Source of the DNA: Micromonospora cremea
GTDB taxonomy: Bacteria > Actinomycetota > Actinomycetes > Mycobacteriales > Micromonosporaceae
Direction of reading: 5' to 3'
DNA length: 64,000 bases
Assembly (NCBI RefSeq): GCF_900143515.1
Contig: NZ_FSQT01000002.1
Location: 2,233,501 to 2,297,500 of the forward strand
Shown piece after piece: positions 1 to 6,442 of this stretch; position 1 is the first letter of the stretch; each line of letters opens with the position of its first letter. A program made the position numbers and the translations under genes. Under the pieces are notes generated by a model. The model was given only the letters and a program-made list of their open reading frames with translations. It did no database searches and was not told the DNA's origin.

Positions 1-14
1 GGAGTGCAGCGCAC

Positions 15-284
15 ATGGGTGTAGGAAGCGGCATCTTTCTCATCGCGATCGGCGCCATCCTGACCTTCGCGATACGAGCCAACGTCTGGTGGATTGACCT
101 GCGCGCGGTCGGCTGGGTGTTCATCCTGGCCGGGCTGGCCGTGCTGCTGACCACGCTCTGGTTCTGGCAGGACCGGCGTAAGCGGGCCCGAACCCTCATT
201 GTCGAGGAGAACCGGCTCTCGCACCCGACGGCGATGATGCCGCCGCCGCCCGACCCGCCGCCGCCGACCGCACCACCCTCCTGA
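15..284 (+). CDS. DUF6458-type small membrane protein (copy 1)
   Basis: An 89-residue protein of unknown function. It opens with GVGSGIFLIAIGAIL and has two hydrophobic segments (about residues 4-20 and 32-50), then a basic stretch (QDRRKRAR) and a proline-rich tail. The pattern of short N-terminus, glycine-rich first helix, conserved D/W pair and second helix ending in FW matches what I recall of the actinobacterial DUF6458 family. A second copy lies at 978-1265, and the two are alike over the first 50 residues but differ in their tails. The beginning of the window cuts its upstream region to 14 bases, so its promoter is not visible. Confidence 0.8.
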   Translation: MGVGSGIFLIAIGAILTFAIRANVWWIDLRAVGWVFILAGLAVLLTTLWFWQDRRKRARTLIVEENRLSHPTAMMPPPPDPPPPTAPPS

Positions 285-299
285 GCCGCGTACGCCCGG

Positions 300-325
300 G
301 CCACCCGTCGACATCGGCGGGTGGC
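300..325. terminator. Hairpin between convergent genes
   Basis: GCCACCCG (300-307) pairs with CGGGTGGC (318-325) around a 10-base loop. It lies between the end of the DUF6458 gene and the end of the opposing phosphatase gene, so it could stop transcription from both sides. Confidence 0.5.
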
Positions 326-865
326 TCAGCCGCGTGCGGTGTGTCGTGCGGTGATCGGCGCCCGAGCCGGGGCCAGGTCCGTCCAGTTGAGCGTGCCGCG
401 ATGCACTGCCAGTTCGGTGGTCCGCAACCCCTCCGCGTTCGCCCCCTCCGGATCGAGAAGCGCGGAGAGTAGCGATATGCCCGGATTGTGGGCGATCAGC
501 AATGCCGTCCGTGCTGCGGCGTCGATGGTGCGGACCAACGCCAACAACTCCTCGGGATGGGCGTCGTACGCGCCGGGCTCGTAGCGGACGGTCGGGCGGG
601 GACCGGCCGGGCCGCCCTCCGGCGGCGAACCGGTCAGCCCCATCGCCACCCCGTGCCAGGTCTGCCGGGTGCGTAGCGCCGTCGAGCAGATCACCACGTC
701 GGGCAGCAGCGCTTGGTGGGCCAACCAGGCACCGGCCGCCGCCGCGTCGGCGTGCCCCCGCGCACAGAGCGGCCGGTGGGCGTCGTCCGTCCCCTCGCCG
801 CCCTGCTCGGCTTTCGCGTGCCGGAGCAGCACCAGATTCCGTGTCTCGGGATGGGCGTCCGTCAT
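326..865 (-). CDS. SixA-like histidine phosphatase
   Basis: A 179-residue protein of the histidine phosphatase (phosphoglycerate mutase-like) superfamily. The LRHAKAE motif puts the catalytic phospho-accepting histidine at residue 16. A later STALRTRQTW block supplies the conserved arginine, and LIAHNPG supplies the second active-site histidine. The short length and RHAKA motif fit the SixA subgroup, whose E. coli member dephosphorylates histidine-phosphorylated proteins; the substrate here is unknown. The gene stands alone on the minus strand between two DUF6458 genes. The ATG at 863-865 gives the expected start ten residues before the first strand. Confidence 0.85.
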   Translation of the reverse strand: MTDAHPETRNLVLLRHAKAEQGGEGTDDAHRPLCARGHADAAAAGAWLAHQALLPDVVICSTALRTRQTWHGVAMGLTGSPPEGGPAGPRPTVRYEPGAYDAHPEELLALVRTIDAAARTALLIAHNPGISLLSALLDPEGANAEGLRTTELAVHRGTLNWTDLAPARAPITARHTARG

Positions 866-977
866 GCCACCAGCTTGCCCGATTGGCGATCTCCGTGCCG
901 GGGTAAGTCGATGTGTGCCGCACCCCTACCGACGGCCGCGGCGGGACGTACGCCAGGTTAGAGCCGAGGAGCGAGAC

Positions 978-1265
978 ATGGGCATTGGTGGCAGCATCTT
1001 CCTGATCGCGTTGGGCGCGATCTTCGCATTCGCCGTGGAGGCCGACCTGGGTTGGCTGGACCTGGCCGTGGTTGGCTGGGTGCTGATGCTGGCCGGCGTC
1101 GCTGGCCTGCTCGTCACCATCTACTTCTGGAACAGCCGACGCCGCACGGTGGTCGCCGCGCCGGTCCGGGAGGACCGCGTGGTGACCGACCGCGTCGTGC
1201 CGGTCCAGGACGATCGAGTCATGCGGGAGTACCGCGAGGTGCGCCGACCGGGCCGGCCGGTCTGA
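978..1265 (+). CDS. DUF6458-type small membrane protein (copy 2)
   Basis: A 95-residue paralogue of the protein at 15-284. It begins MGIGGSIFLIALGAI and has two hydrophobic helices with the same DLxxVGW linker, but ends in a charged Arg/Asp/Val-rich tail instead of a proline tail. The open frame extends upstream to 669, but that part is antisense to the phosphatase gene. The ATG at 978 follows a GAGGAG ribosome site and aligns with the start of copy 1. Function unknown; the tails suggest the two copies have different cytoplasmic partners. Confidence 0.85.
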   Translation: MGIGGSIFLIALGAIFAFAVEADLGWLDLAVVGWVLMLAGVAGLLVTIYFWNSRRRTVVAAPVREDRVVTDRVVPVQDDRVMREYREVRRPGRPV

Positions 1266-1367
1266 CCGCCGCTCGCGCACTCCGGGGTCCCGCAGCGTCG
1301 CTGGGCCCCGGCTCGCGTCTGCCCGCTCGTGGCTCGCCCGCCCCCGGCTCGTGTCCTGCCGGTCGGG

Positions 1368-2045
1368 TCAGGCGAACAGTGCGAAGTAGATCGCGATGTG
1401 GTGGCAGAGCGCGGCCAGCAGCGTGCAGGCGTGGAAGAACTCGTGGTGGCCGAAGACGGTCGGCCACGGGTTGGGTCGGCGCAACGCGTAGAACACCGCG
1501 CCGACGCTGTAGATCGCGCCACCGACCATCAGCAGCACCAGTGCCGCGACGCCGCCACCGTGCAGGATCTCCGGCAGCATGGCCACCGACACCCAGCCGA
1601 GCGCCAGGTAGAGCGGCGCGGAAACCCAGCGTGGGGCGTGCGGCCAGACCACCTTGAGTGCCACGCCGGCCAGCGCTCCACCCCAGACCAGGGCCAGCAT
1701 CACGGTGGCCGGTCGCGGCGCGAGCAGCAGCGCGCAGAACGGTGTGTACGTGCCGGCGATGAACACGAAGATCATCGAGTGGTCCATCCGGCGCATCACC
1801 TGGTAGCCGCGCTCCGACCACACGCGACGGTGGTACAGCGCGCTGGTGCCGAAGAGCACACACACGGTCAGGCTGTAGATGACGCAGCTCACCAGGGGTG
1901 CCCAGCCCGGCCGGGTGGCGGCGATCGAGCACAGCACGATGCCGCAGACCAGGGCGACGAAGAAGGCGTACGTGTGCAGCCAGCCGCGCATCCGGGGCTT
2001 ACCGATGTCGACCGGCTTCAGTCGAAGCGGGGCGGAGGTGGTCAC
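1368..2045 (-). CDS. trhA: PAQR/hemolysin III family membrane protein
   Basis: A 225-residue, seven-helix membrane protein of the hemolysin III / PAQR family (TrhA). Family hallmarks are visible: SALYHR after the second helix, an RRMDHSMIFVFIAGTYTPF block, and a C-terminal FGHHEFFHACTLLAALCHH, which supply the conserved Ser, Asp and His residues thought to bind a metal in the membrane. Bacterial members have been linked to membrane fluidity and lipid homeostasis. The gene diverges from pxpB across about 107 bases that contain palindromic candidate operator sites. Confidence 0.88.
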   Translation of the reverse strand: MTTSAPLRLKPVDIGKPRMRGWLHTYAFFVALVCGIVLCSIAATRPGWAPLVSCVIYSLTVCVLFGTSALYHRRVWSERGYQVMRRMDHSMIFVFIAGTYTPFCALLLAPRPATVMLALVWGGALAGVALKVVWPHAPRWVSAPLYLALGWVSVAMLPEILHGGGVAALVLLMVGGAIYSVGAVFYALRRPNPWPTVFGHHEFFHACTLLAALCHHIAIYFALFA

Positions 2046-2051
2046 GACATC

Positions 2052-2085
2052 AGGTTACGGCACCGTAGGTTACTTGCAAGTAGTC
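2052..2085. promoter_or_regulatory. Overlapping GGTTAC-N6-GTAG candidate operators
   Basis: Two overlapping sites of the form GGTTAC-N6-GTAG lie at 2053-2070 and 2068-2085. The second contains the perfect 12-base palindrome TACTTGCAAGTA (2071-2082). They lie just upstream of trhA (start 2045) and about 70 bases before pxpB, so a repressor bound here could act on both genes. The layout resembles TetR-type operators, but no regulator gene is adjacent. Closely related sites occur at 58358-58390. Confidence 0.45.
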
Positions 2086-2152
2086 GCGCCGGTGACGCCC
2101 GGCACCGTCGCCGCGCACCCCCCGCAGACACGACATCGGCGAAGATGAGCGG

Positions 2153-2818
2153 ATGCGGATCCGACCCGTCGGGGCGCACGCCCTGCTGCTCGACTGCTCC
2201 GCGCCCGCGGACGTGGCCCAGGCCGCCCTCGTCGACGCGTGGCGGGCCGAGCTGTGGCGCCGCCGCGAGCGGGGCGAGCTGACCGCAGTCGAGATCGTGC
2301 CGGCCGCCAGCACCGTCCTGCTCGACGGCCTGCCCGACCCGGCCGCCACAGCCGACCTGCTGCGCCGTTGGGCACCGACGGTCGCCGCTTCCAGCAGCCA
2401 CGCCGAAGGCGCGGCGGACCGGATGGGCGAACGGGAATCTGGCGAGGTCATCGTCCCGGTCGACTTCGACGGGCCCGACCTGCCGGCGGTCGCCCAGCAC
2501 TGGGAGGTCGACGTGCCCGCCGTACTGCGCCGGTTGACCGGCACCCGGTTCCGGGTCGCCTTCTGCGGCTTCGCCCCCGGGTTCCCCTACCTGACCGGGC
2601 TGCCCGCCGAGCTGGCGCTGCCCCGGCTGGCCACCCCACGCCCCCGCGTGCCGGCCGGCTCGGTCGCCCTGGCCGGCCCGTACGCCGGCATCTACCCGAG
2701 CGCGTCCCCCGGCGGCTGGCTGCTGGTCGGCCGGACCGAGCTGGTTCTCTTCGACGTACACGCCGACCCGCCGGCACGGCTCGGCCCGGGCACCCGGGTC
2801 CGGTTGGCGGCGGCGTGA
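2153..2818 (+). CDS. pxpB: 5-oxoprolinase subunit B
   Basis: A 221-residue subunit B of the ATP-dependent 5-oxoprolinase PxpABC (KipI-like), which opens 5-oxoproline to glutamate in the cytoplasm. It has the family's typical motif FCGFAPGFPYLTGLP (about residues 135-150), followed by a proline-rich PRVPAGSVALAGPYAGIYP segment. The protein starts MRIRPVGAHALLL, typical for the family. The gene opens a three-gene operon with overlapping ends: its stop overlaps the GTG of pxpC. Confidence 0.93.
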   Translation: MRIRPVGAHALLLDCSAPADVAQAALVDAWRAELWRRRERGELTAVEIVPAASTVLLDGLPDPAATADLLRRWAPTVAASSSHAEGAADRMGERESGEVIVPVDFDGPDLPAVAQHWEVDVPAVLRRLTGTRFRVAFCGFAPGFPYLTGLPAELALPRLATPRPRVPAGSVALAGPYAGIYPSASPGGWLLVGRTELVLFDVHADPPARLGPGTRVRLAAA

Positions 2819-3678
2819 CCCGTCCCGCCGAAATCGAGGTGCTCCGCGCCGGCGCGCTCACCACCGTGCAGGACCTGGGCCGGCCCGGCTGGGCACACCT
2901 TGGCGTACCCCGGTCCGGGGCCCTCGACCCGGCCGCCCTGCGGCTGGCCAACCGGCTGGTCGGCAACCCGGAACAGGCCGCCGGCCTGGAGATCACCCTG
3001 ACCGGCTGCGTGCTGCGGCTGACCCGGGCCACCACCGTGGCGATCACCGGAGCCGACGTGCCGATCCGTGCCGGCGACCGCCCCGGCGACACCGGACGCC
3101 CGCTCACCGTGCCGGCCGGCACGGTGCTGCGGATCGGCCCGGCGCATCGGGGCGTACGGAGCTGGCTGGCCGTGGCCGGCGGGATCGACGTGCCGGCCGT
3201 GCTCGGAAGCCGGGCCACCGACACCCTCTCTGGGCTCGGCCCGTCCCCGCTGCGGGACAATGACCGGCTGCCGCTGGGCGAGCCGTTCGACGAGCCCGCG
3301 CCGGTGGACGTGACCGTCGGCCCCGCACCCCCGGCCGAGCTGCACCTGATCCTGCGCCCCGGCCCCCGCGACGACTGGTTCACCCCGACCGCGTTCGACC
3401 GGCTGCTCGGCACCCCGTACACCATCAGCCCGGTCAGCAACCGGGTCGGCGCGCGGCTCGCCGGCGCGCCGCTGCCCCGCGCGGTCGCCGGCGAACTGCC
3501 CACCGAGGGCCTCGTGCTCGGCGGGGTGCAGGTGCCGGCGGACGGCCAACCCCTCATCTTCCTCGCCGACCACCCCACCACCGGCGGATACCCCGTCATC
3601 GGGGTGGTCAGCGACGTGACCCCGCTCGCGCAGGCCCGGCCAGGTACTACCGTCAGATTCCATGGACCTCAACGCTGA
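2815..3678 (+). CDS. pxpC: 5-oxoprolinase subunit C
   Basis: A 287-residue subunit C (KipA/biotin-dependent carboxylase-like fold) of the PxpABC complex. It starts with GTG at 2815, overlapping the pxpB stop by four bases (GTGA), which implies translational coupling. The N-terminus IEVLRAGALTTVQDLGRPGWAHLGVPRSGA is the family signature, and a C-terminal LADHPTTGGYPVIGVV block is also typical. It acts with PxpB to phosphorylate 5-oxoproline before PxpA completes hydrolysis. Confidence 0.93.
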   Translation: MTRPAEIEVLRAGALTTVQDLGRPGWAHLGVPRSGALDPAALRLANRLVGNPEQAAGLEITLTGCVLRLTRATTVAITGADVPIRAGDRPGDTGRPLTVPAGTVLRIGPAHRGVRSWLAVAGGIDVPAVLGSRATDTLSGLGPSPLRDNDRLPLGEPFDEPAPVDVTVGPAPPAELHLILRPGPRDDWFTPTAFDRLLGTPYTISPVSNRVGARLAGAPLPRAVAGELPTEGLVLGGVQVPADGQPLIFLADHPTTGGYPVIGVVSDVTPLAQARPGTTVRFHGPQR

Positions 3679-4411
3679 CCTGGGCGAGGGATTCGGCATC
3701 TGGCGACTCGGCGACGACGAGGCACTGCTGGGCCTGGTCACCTCCGCCAACGTCGCCTGCGGCTTCCACGGCGGCGACCCGTCCACCATGCGGCGGGTCT
3801 GCGAGGGCGCCGCGCGGCGCGGGGTGGCGGTGGGCGCGCAGGTCGGCTACCGGGACCTGGCCGGCTTCGGCCGGCGGCACATCGCGTACGACTTCGCCGA
3901 GCTACGCGACGAGGTGACCTACCAGCTCGGGGCGCTCAGCGCGTTCTGCCAGCTGTTCAATACCCGGGTCCGCTACCTCAAGCCGCACGGGGCGCTCTAC
4001 CACGCGGCCGCCACCGACGAGTCCCAGGCGGCGGCGGTGGTTGCCGCGGTGACCGGTTACAGCCCCGAGCTGCCCGTGCTCTGCATGCCCGGCTCGACGC
4101 TCGCCCAGCTCGCCGTCGGCGCCGGCCTGCCGGTGGTCGCCGAGGCCTTCGCCGACCGTGGCTACCTGCCCAACGGGGTGTTGGTGCCCCGCGGCACCCC
4201 CGGCGCGCTGATCACCGACCCGGACGCGGTGGCCACCCGGGCGGTACGGATCGCCACCGAACGGACCGTGGTGGCGGTGGACGGCACGGTCATCCCCTGC
4301 CCGGCGGACTCGATCTGCGTGCACGGCGACACACACAACGCGGTTTCCGCCACGGAGCTGGTCCGCGCCAGCCTCATCGACGCCGGCGTCCCACTAGCCC
4401 CGTTCGCGTGA
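3662..4411 (+). CDS. pxpA: 5-oxoprolinase subunit A (LamB/YcsF family)
   Basis: A 249-residue subunit A of 5-oxoprolinase. The start MDLNADLGEGFGIW is the family hallmark, followed by TSANVACGFHGGDP, VGAQVGYRDLAGFGRR and VRYLKPHGALYHAA, which line the metal-dependent active site. The gene overlaps the end of pxpC by 17 bases in another frame and closes the operon. The order B-C-A differs from E. coli, where pxpA precedes pxpBC only after other genes, but all three subunits are complete. Confidence 0.95.
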   Translation: MDLNADLGEGFGIWRLGDDEALLGLVTSANVACGFHGGDPSTMRRVCEGAARRGVAVGAQVGYRDLAGFGRRHIAYDFAELRDEVTYQLGALSAFCQLFNTRVRYLKPHGALYHAAATDESQAAAVVAAVTGYSPELPVLCMPGSTLAQLAVGAGLPVVAEAFADRGYLPNGVLVPRGTPGALITDPDAVATRAVRIATERTVVAVDGTVIPCPADSICVHGDTHNAVSATELVRASLIDAGVPLAPFA

Positions 4412-4412
4412 A

Positions 4413-4460
4413 AGGAAGGGCCCCTTCTTATCAGATTTTGTCGTACAAGGGGCCCTTCCT
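4413..4460. terminator. Hairpin of the AAGGGGCCCTTCCT repeat family
   Basis: A perfect 14-base inverted repeat: AGGAAGGGCCCCTT (4413-4426) and AAGGGGCCCTTCCT (4447-4460), with a comparatively AT-rich 20-base loop. It sits between the convergent pxpA and thioredoxin-NHL genes, so it can serve as a bidirectional terminator. The same GAAGGGGCCCTTCCT core returns at 44111-44125. Confidence 0.7.
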
Positions 4461-4465
4461 GACAG

Positions 4466-6298
4466 CTAGGCGTCGAGGCCGCGCAGCACCAACGGGAGCC
4501 GGGTCGCGGCGCCGTCGACCACGCGGACCGGGACGCCCCAGTCCTGGCGGGTCAGGTGGCAGGCCGCGTGCTCGACGTCCGCGTCGCAGGTCGCCGCCTG
4601 GGCGGTCACCTGGAGCACCCCATCGGTGACCTCGCCGTTGAGCACCAGCCGGCGGGACAGCTCGGTGCCCGTGCCGGCACCCTCCATCAGCAGCTCGGGC
4701 GGGGACGCGGAGACCACCAGCCGGGTCGACGGCCCGTACGTCTCGTCCAGCTTCTGCCCCGGCGCGGGGGTGAAGACGACGTCGAGGGTGACCTCACCGG
4801 CCGCGACGTCGGTGGGCTTCCGCTCGGTGCGGTGCCGGGGGCCATCCACCGTGCTGGCGCCGGCGGCCGACAGCGAACCCGGGGCCAACCGGGTCAGCCG
4901 GTGCGCGGCGGACTCCACGACCAGCACCTCGCCGGCCGGGGTGAGCACCAGGTCGCTCGGCTCGGCCAGCCCGTCGACGACCGTGGACACCTGACCGGTC
5001 GACGGGTCGAAGCGGCGCACCGCGCCGTTGTAGGTGTCCGCGATCAGCACCGAGTCGTCCGGCAGCGCGCAGACGCCCAGCGGGTGCTGGAGCAGCGCCG
5101 ACTCCGCCGGCCCGTCCACGTGACCGAAGTCGAACAGGCCCTGCCCGACGGCGGTGCCCAGCACGCCGTTCTCGACGTACCGGACCGCGCTGGTCTCGCT
5201 GTCGGCGATCCAGAGCCGGGTGCCGTCGGCGGAGACGGAGAGCCCGGACGGCTGCGCCATCCACGCCTCGGCGAGCGGGCCGTCGCGCAGCGCCTCGACC
5301 GTGGTGCCGGCGTACATGCCGGCGGTCCGCTTGATCGGATCGAACCACCAGAGCTGGTGGATGCCGGCCATCGCGATGATCAGCTTGTCGTCGTACCAGG
5401 CCAGGTCCCACGGTGAGGAGAAATCCACGGCGAGCGCGTCGTGGGCGTGGTCGTCGACCGAGGCGCGCCACTGCCGGCCGCTGCCGGCCACCGTGACCAC
5501 CTCGCCGGACGCCAGGCGTACGCCGCGCAGCAGGTGGTTGACCGTGTCGGCGACCACCAGGTCGTAGCCGGCCACCTCGGCGACGTGCTGCGGCAGCACG
5601 CAGAGTCCCTGCGGCTCGGAGAAGGACGCCGCGCCGGCCGGTCCGTCGGCCCGGCCCCGCTCACCCGAGCCGATCCGGCGCACCGGCGTCTCGCCGTCCG
5701 GGGCCAGCTCGACCAGGGAGTGCCGGGCCGAGTCGGAGACCAGCAGGTTGCCGTCCGCCAGCAGCACCGCCTTGCCGGGGAAACGCAGCGTGGTTTCCGG
5801 TGCCGGCGGCGGGACGTACGGGCCGTCGCCCCGGTGCAGGGTGCCCTTGGCCTCGTGAGTGGCGATCAGCTCGTCGATCAACCGGGCCAGCCCTTCGGCG
5901 TGCCCCTCGCCCGCCATGGTGGCGACCACGTAACCCTCCGGGTCGATCACCGACAGGGTCGGCCAGGCCCGGGCCGCGTACTGCTGCCACATGTCCAGCT
6001 CGGGATCGTCGAGCACGGGGTGGTGCACCCCGTACCGCTCCACGGCGGCGGCCAGCGCGTCGGCGTCCTTCTCATGCTCGAACTTCGGCGAGTGCACGCC
6101 GATCACGACGAGCACATCGCCGTACTTCTCCTCCAGCGGGCGCAGCTCGTCGAGCACGTGCAGGCAGTTGATGCAGCAGAAGGTCCAGAAATCGGCGATA
6201 ACGATCTTGCCGCGCAGGTCGGCGAGCTTGAGATCGCGTCCACCGGTGTTCAGCCAGCCCCGACCGCGCAGCTCGGGGGCCCGTACTCGTGCGCTCAT
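4466..6298 (-). CDS. Thioredoxin-NHL repeat protein (NHLRC2-like)
   Basis: A 610-residue protein with an N-terminal thioredoxin-like domain (about residues 1-150) and a following six-bladed NHL beta-propeller. The redox motif is CCINC in FWTFCCINCLHV, a CxxC-type active site typical of TlpA/NHLRC2 proteins. Repeated blocks such as LLVSDSARHSLVEL, LVVADTVNHLLRGV and LIADTYNGAVRRF are NHL blades. No signal peptide is seen, so it is probably cytoplasmic; the substrate is unknown. I chose the ATG at 6298 rather than an in-frame start 38 codons upstream: that extension overlaps the terminator of the neighbouring gene and has unstructured composition, while GGGG precedes the chosen start. Confidence 0.85.
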   Translation of the reverse strand: MSARVRAPELRGRGWLNTGGRDLKLADLRGKIVIADFWTFCCINCLHVLDELRPLEEKYGDVLVVIGVHSPKFEHEKDADALAAAVERYGVHHPVLDDPELDMWQQYAARAWPTLSVIDPEGYVVATMAGEGHAEGLARLIDELIATHEAKGTLHRGDGPYVPPPAPETTLRFPGKAVLLADGNLLVSDSARHSLVELAPDGETPVRRIGSGERGRADGPAGAASFSEPQGLCVLPQHVAEVAGYDLVVADTVNHLLRGVRLASGEVVTVAGSGRQWRASVDDHAHDALAVDFSSPWDLAWYDDKLIIAMAGIHQLWWFDPIKRTAGMYAGTTVEALRDGPLAEAWMAQPSGLSVSADGTRLWIADSETSAVRYVENGVLGTAVGQGLFDFGHVDGPAESALLQHPLGVCALPDDSVLIADTYNGAVRRFDPSTGQVSTVVDGLAEPSDLVLTPAGEVLVVESAAHRLTRLAPGSLSAAGASTVDGPRHRTERKPTDVAAGEVTLDVVFTPAPGQKLDETYGPSTRLVVSASPPELLMEGAGTGTELSRRLVLNGEVTDGVLQVTAQAATCDADVEHAACHLTRQDWGVPVRVVDGAATRLPLVLRGLDA

Positions 6299-6402
6299 GT
6301 CCCCATCGTGCCTGATCACCGGCCCGCCGCCAGCCGGAGGGGGCGAGCCACCGAGATCCGGGCGAGCGTACGCACCCACTCCGGCCTGGTGGGACGACGA
6401 GG

Positions 6403-6432
6403 GCGGGGCCACGGTCGTCCGTGGCCCCGCCG
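6403..6432 (-). terminator. Terminator of the Pro/Gln-rich membrane protein gene
   Basis: A perfect 13-base stem, GGCGGGGCCACGG (6403-6415) with CCGTGGCCCCGCC (6420-6432), and a TCGT loop. It lies ten bases beyond the stop of the minus-strand gene ending at 6443. Confidence 0.75.
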
Positions 6433-6442
6433 TCGGTTCGCG

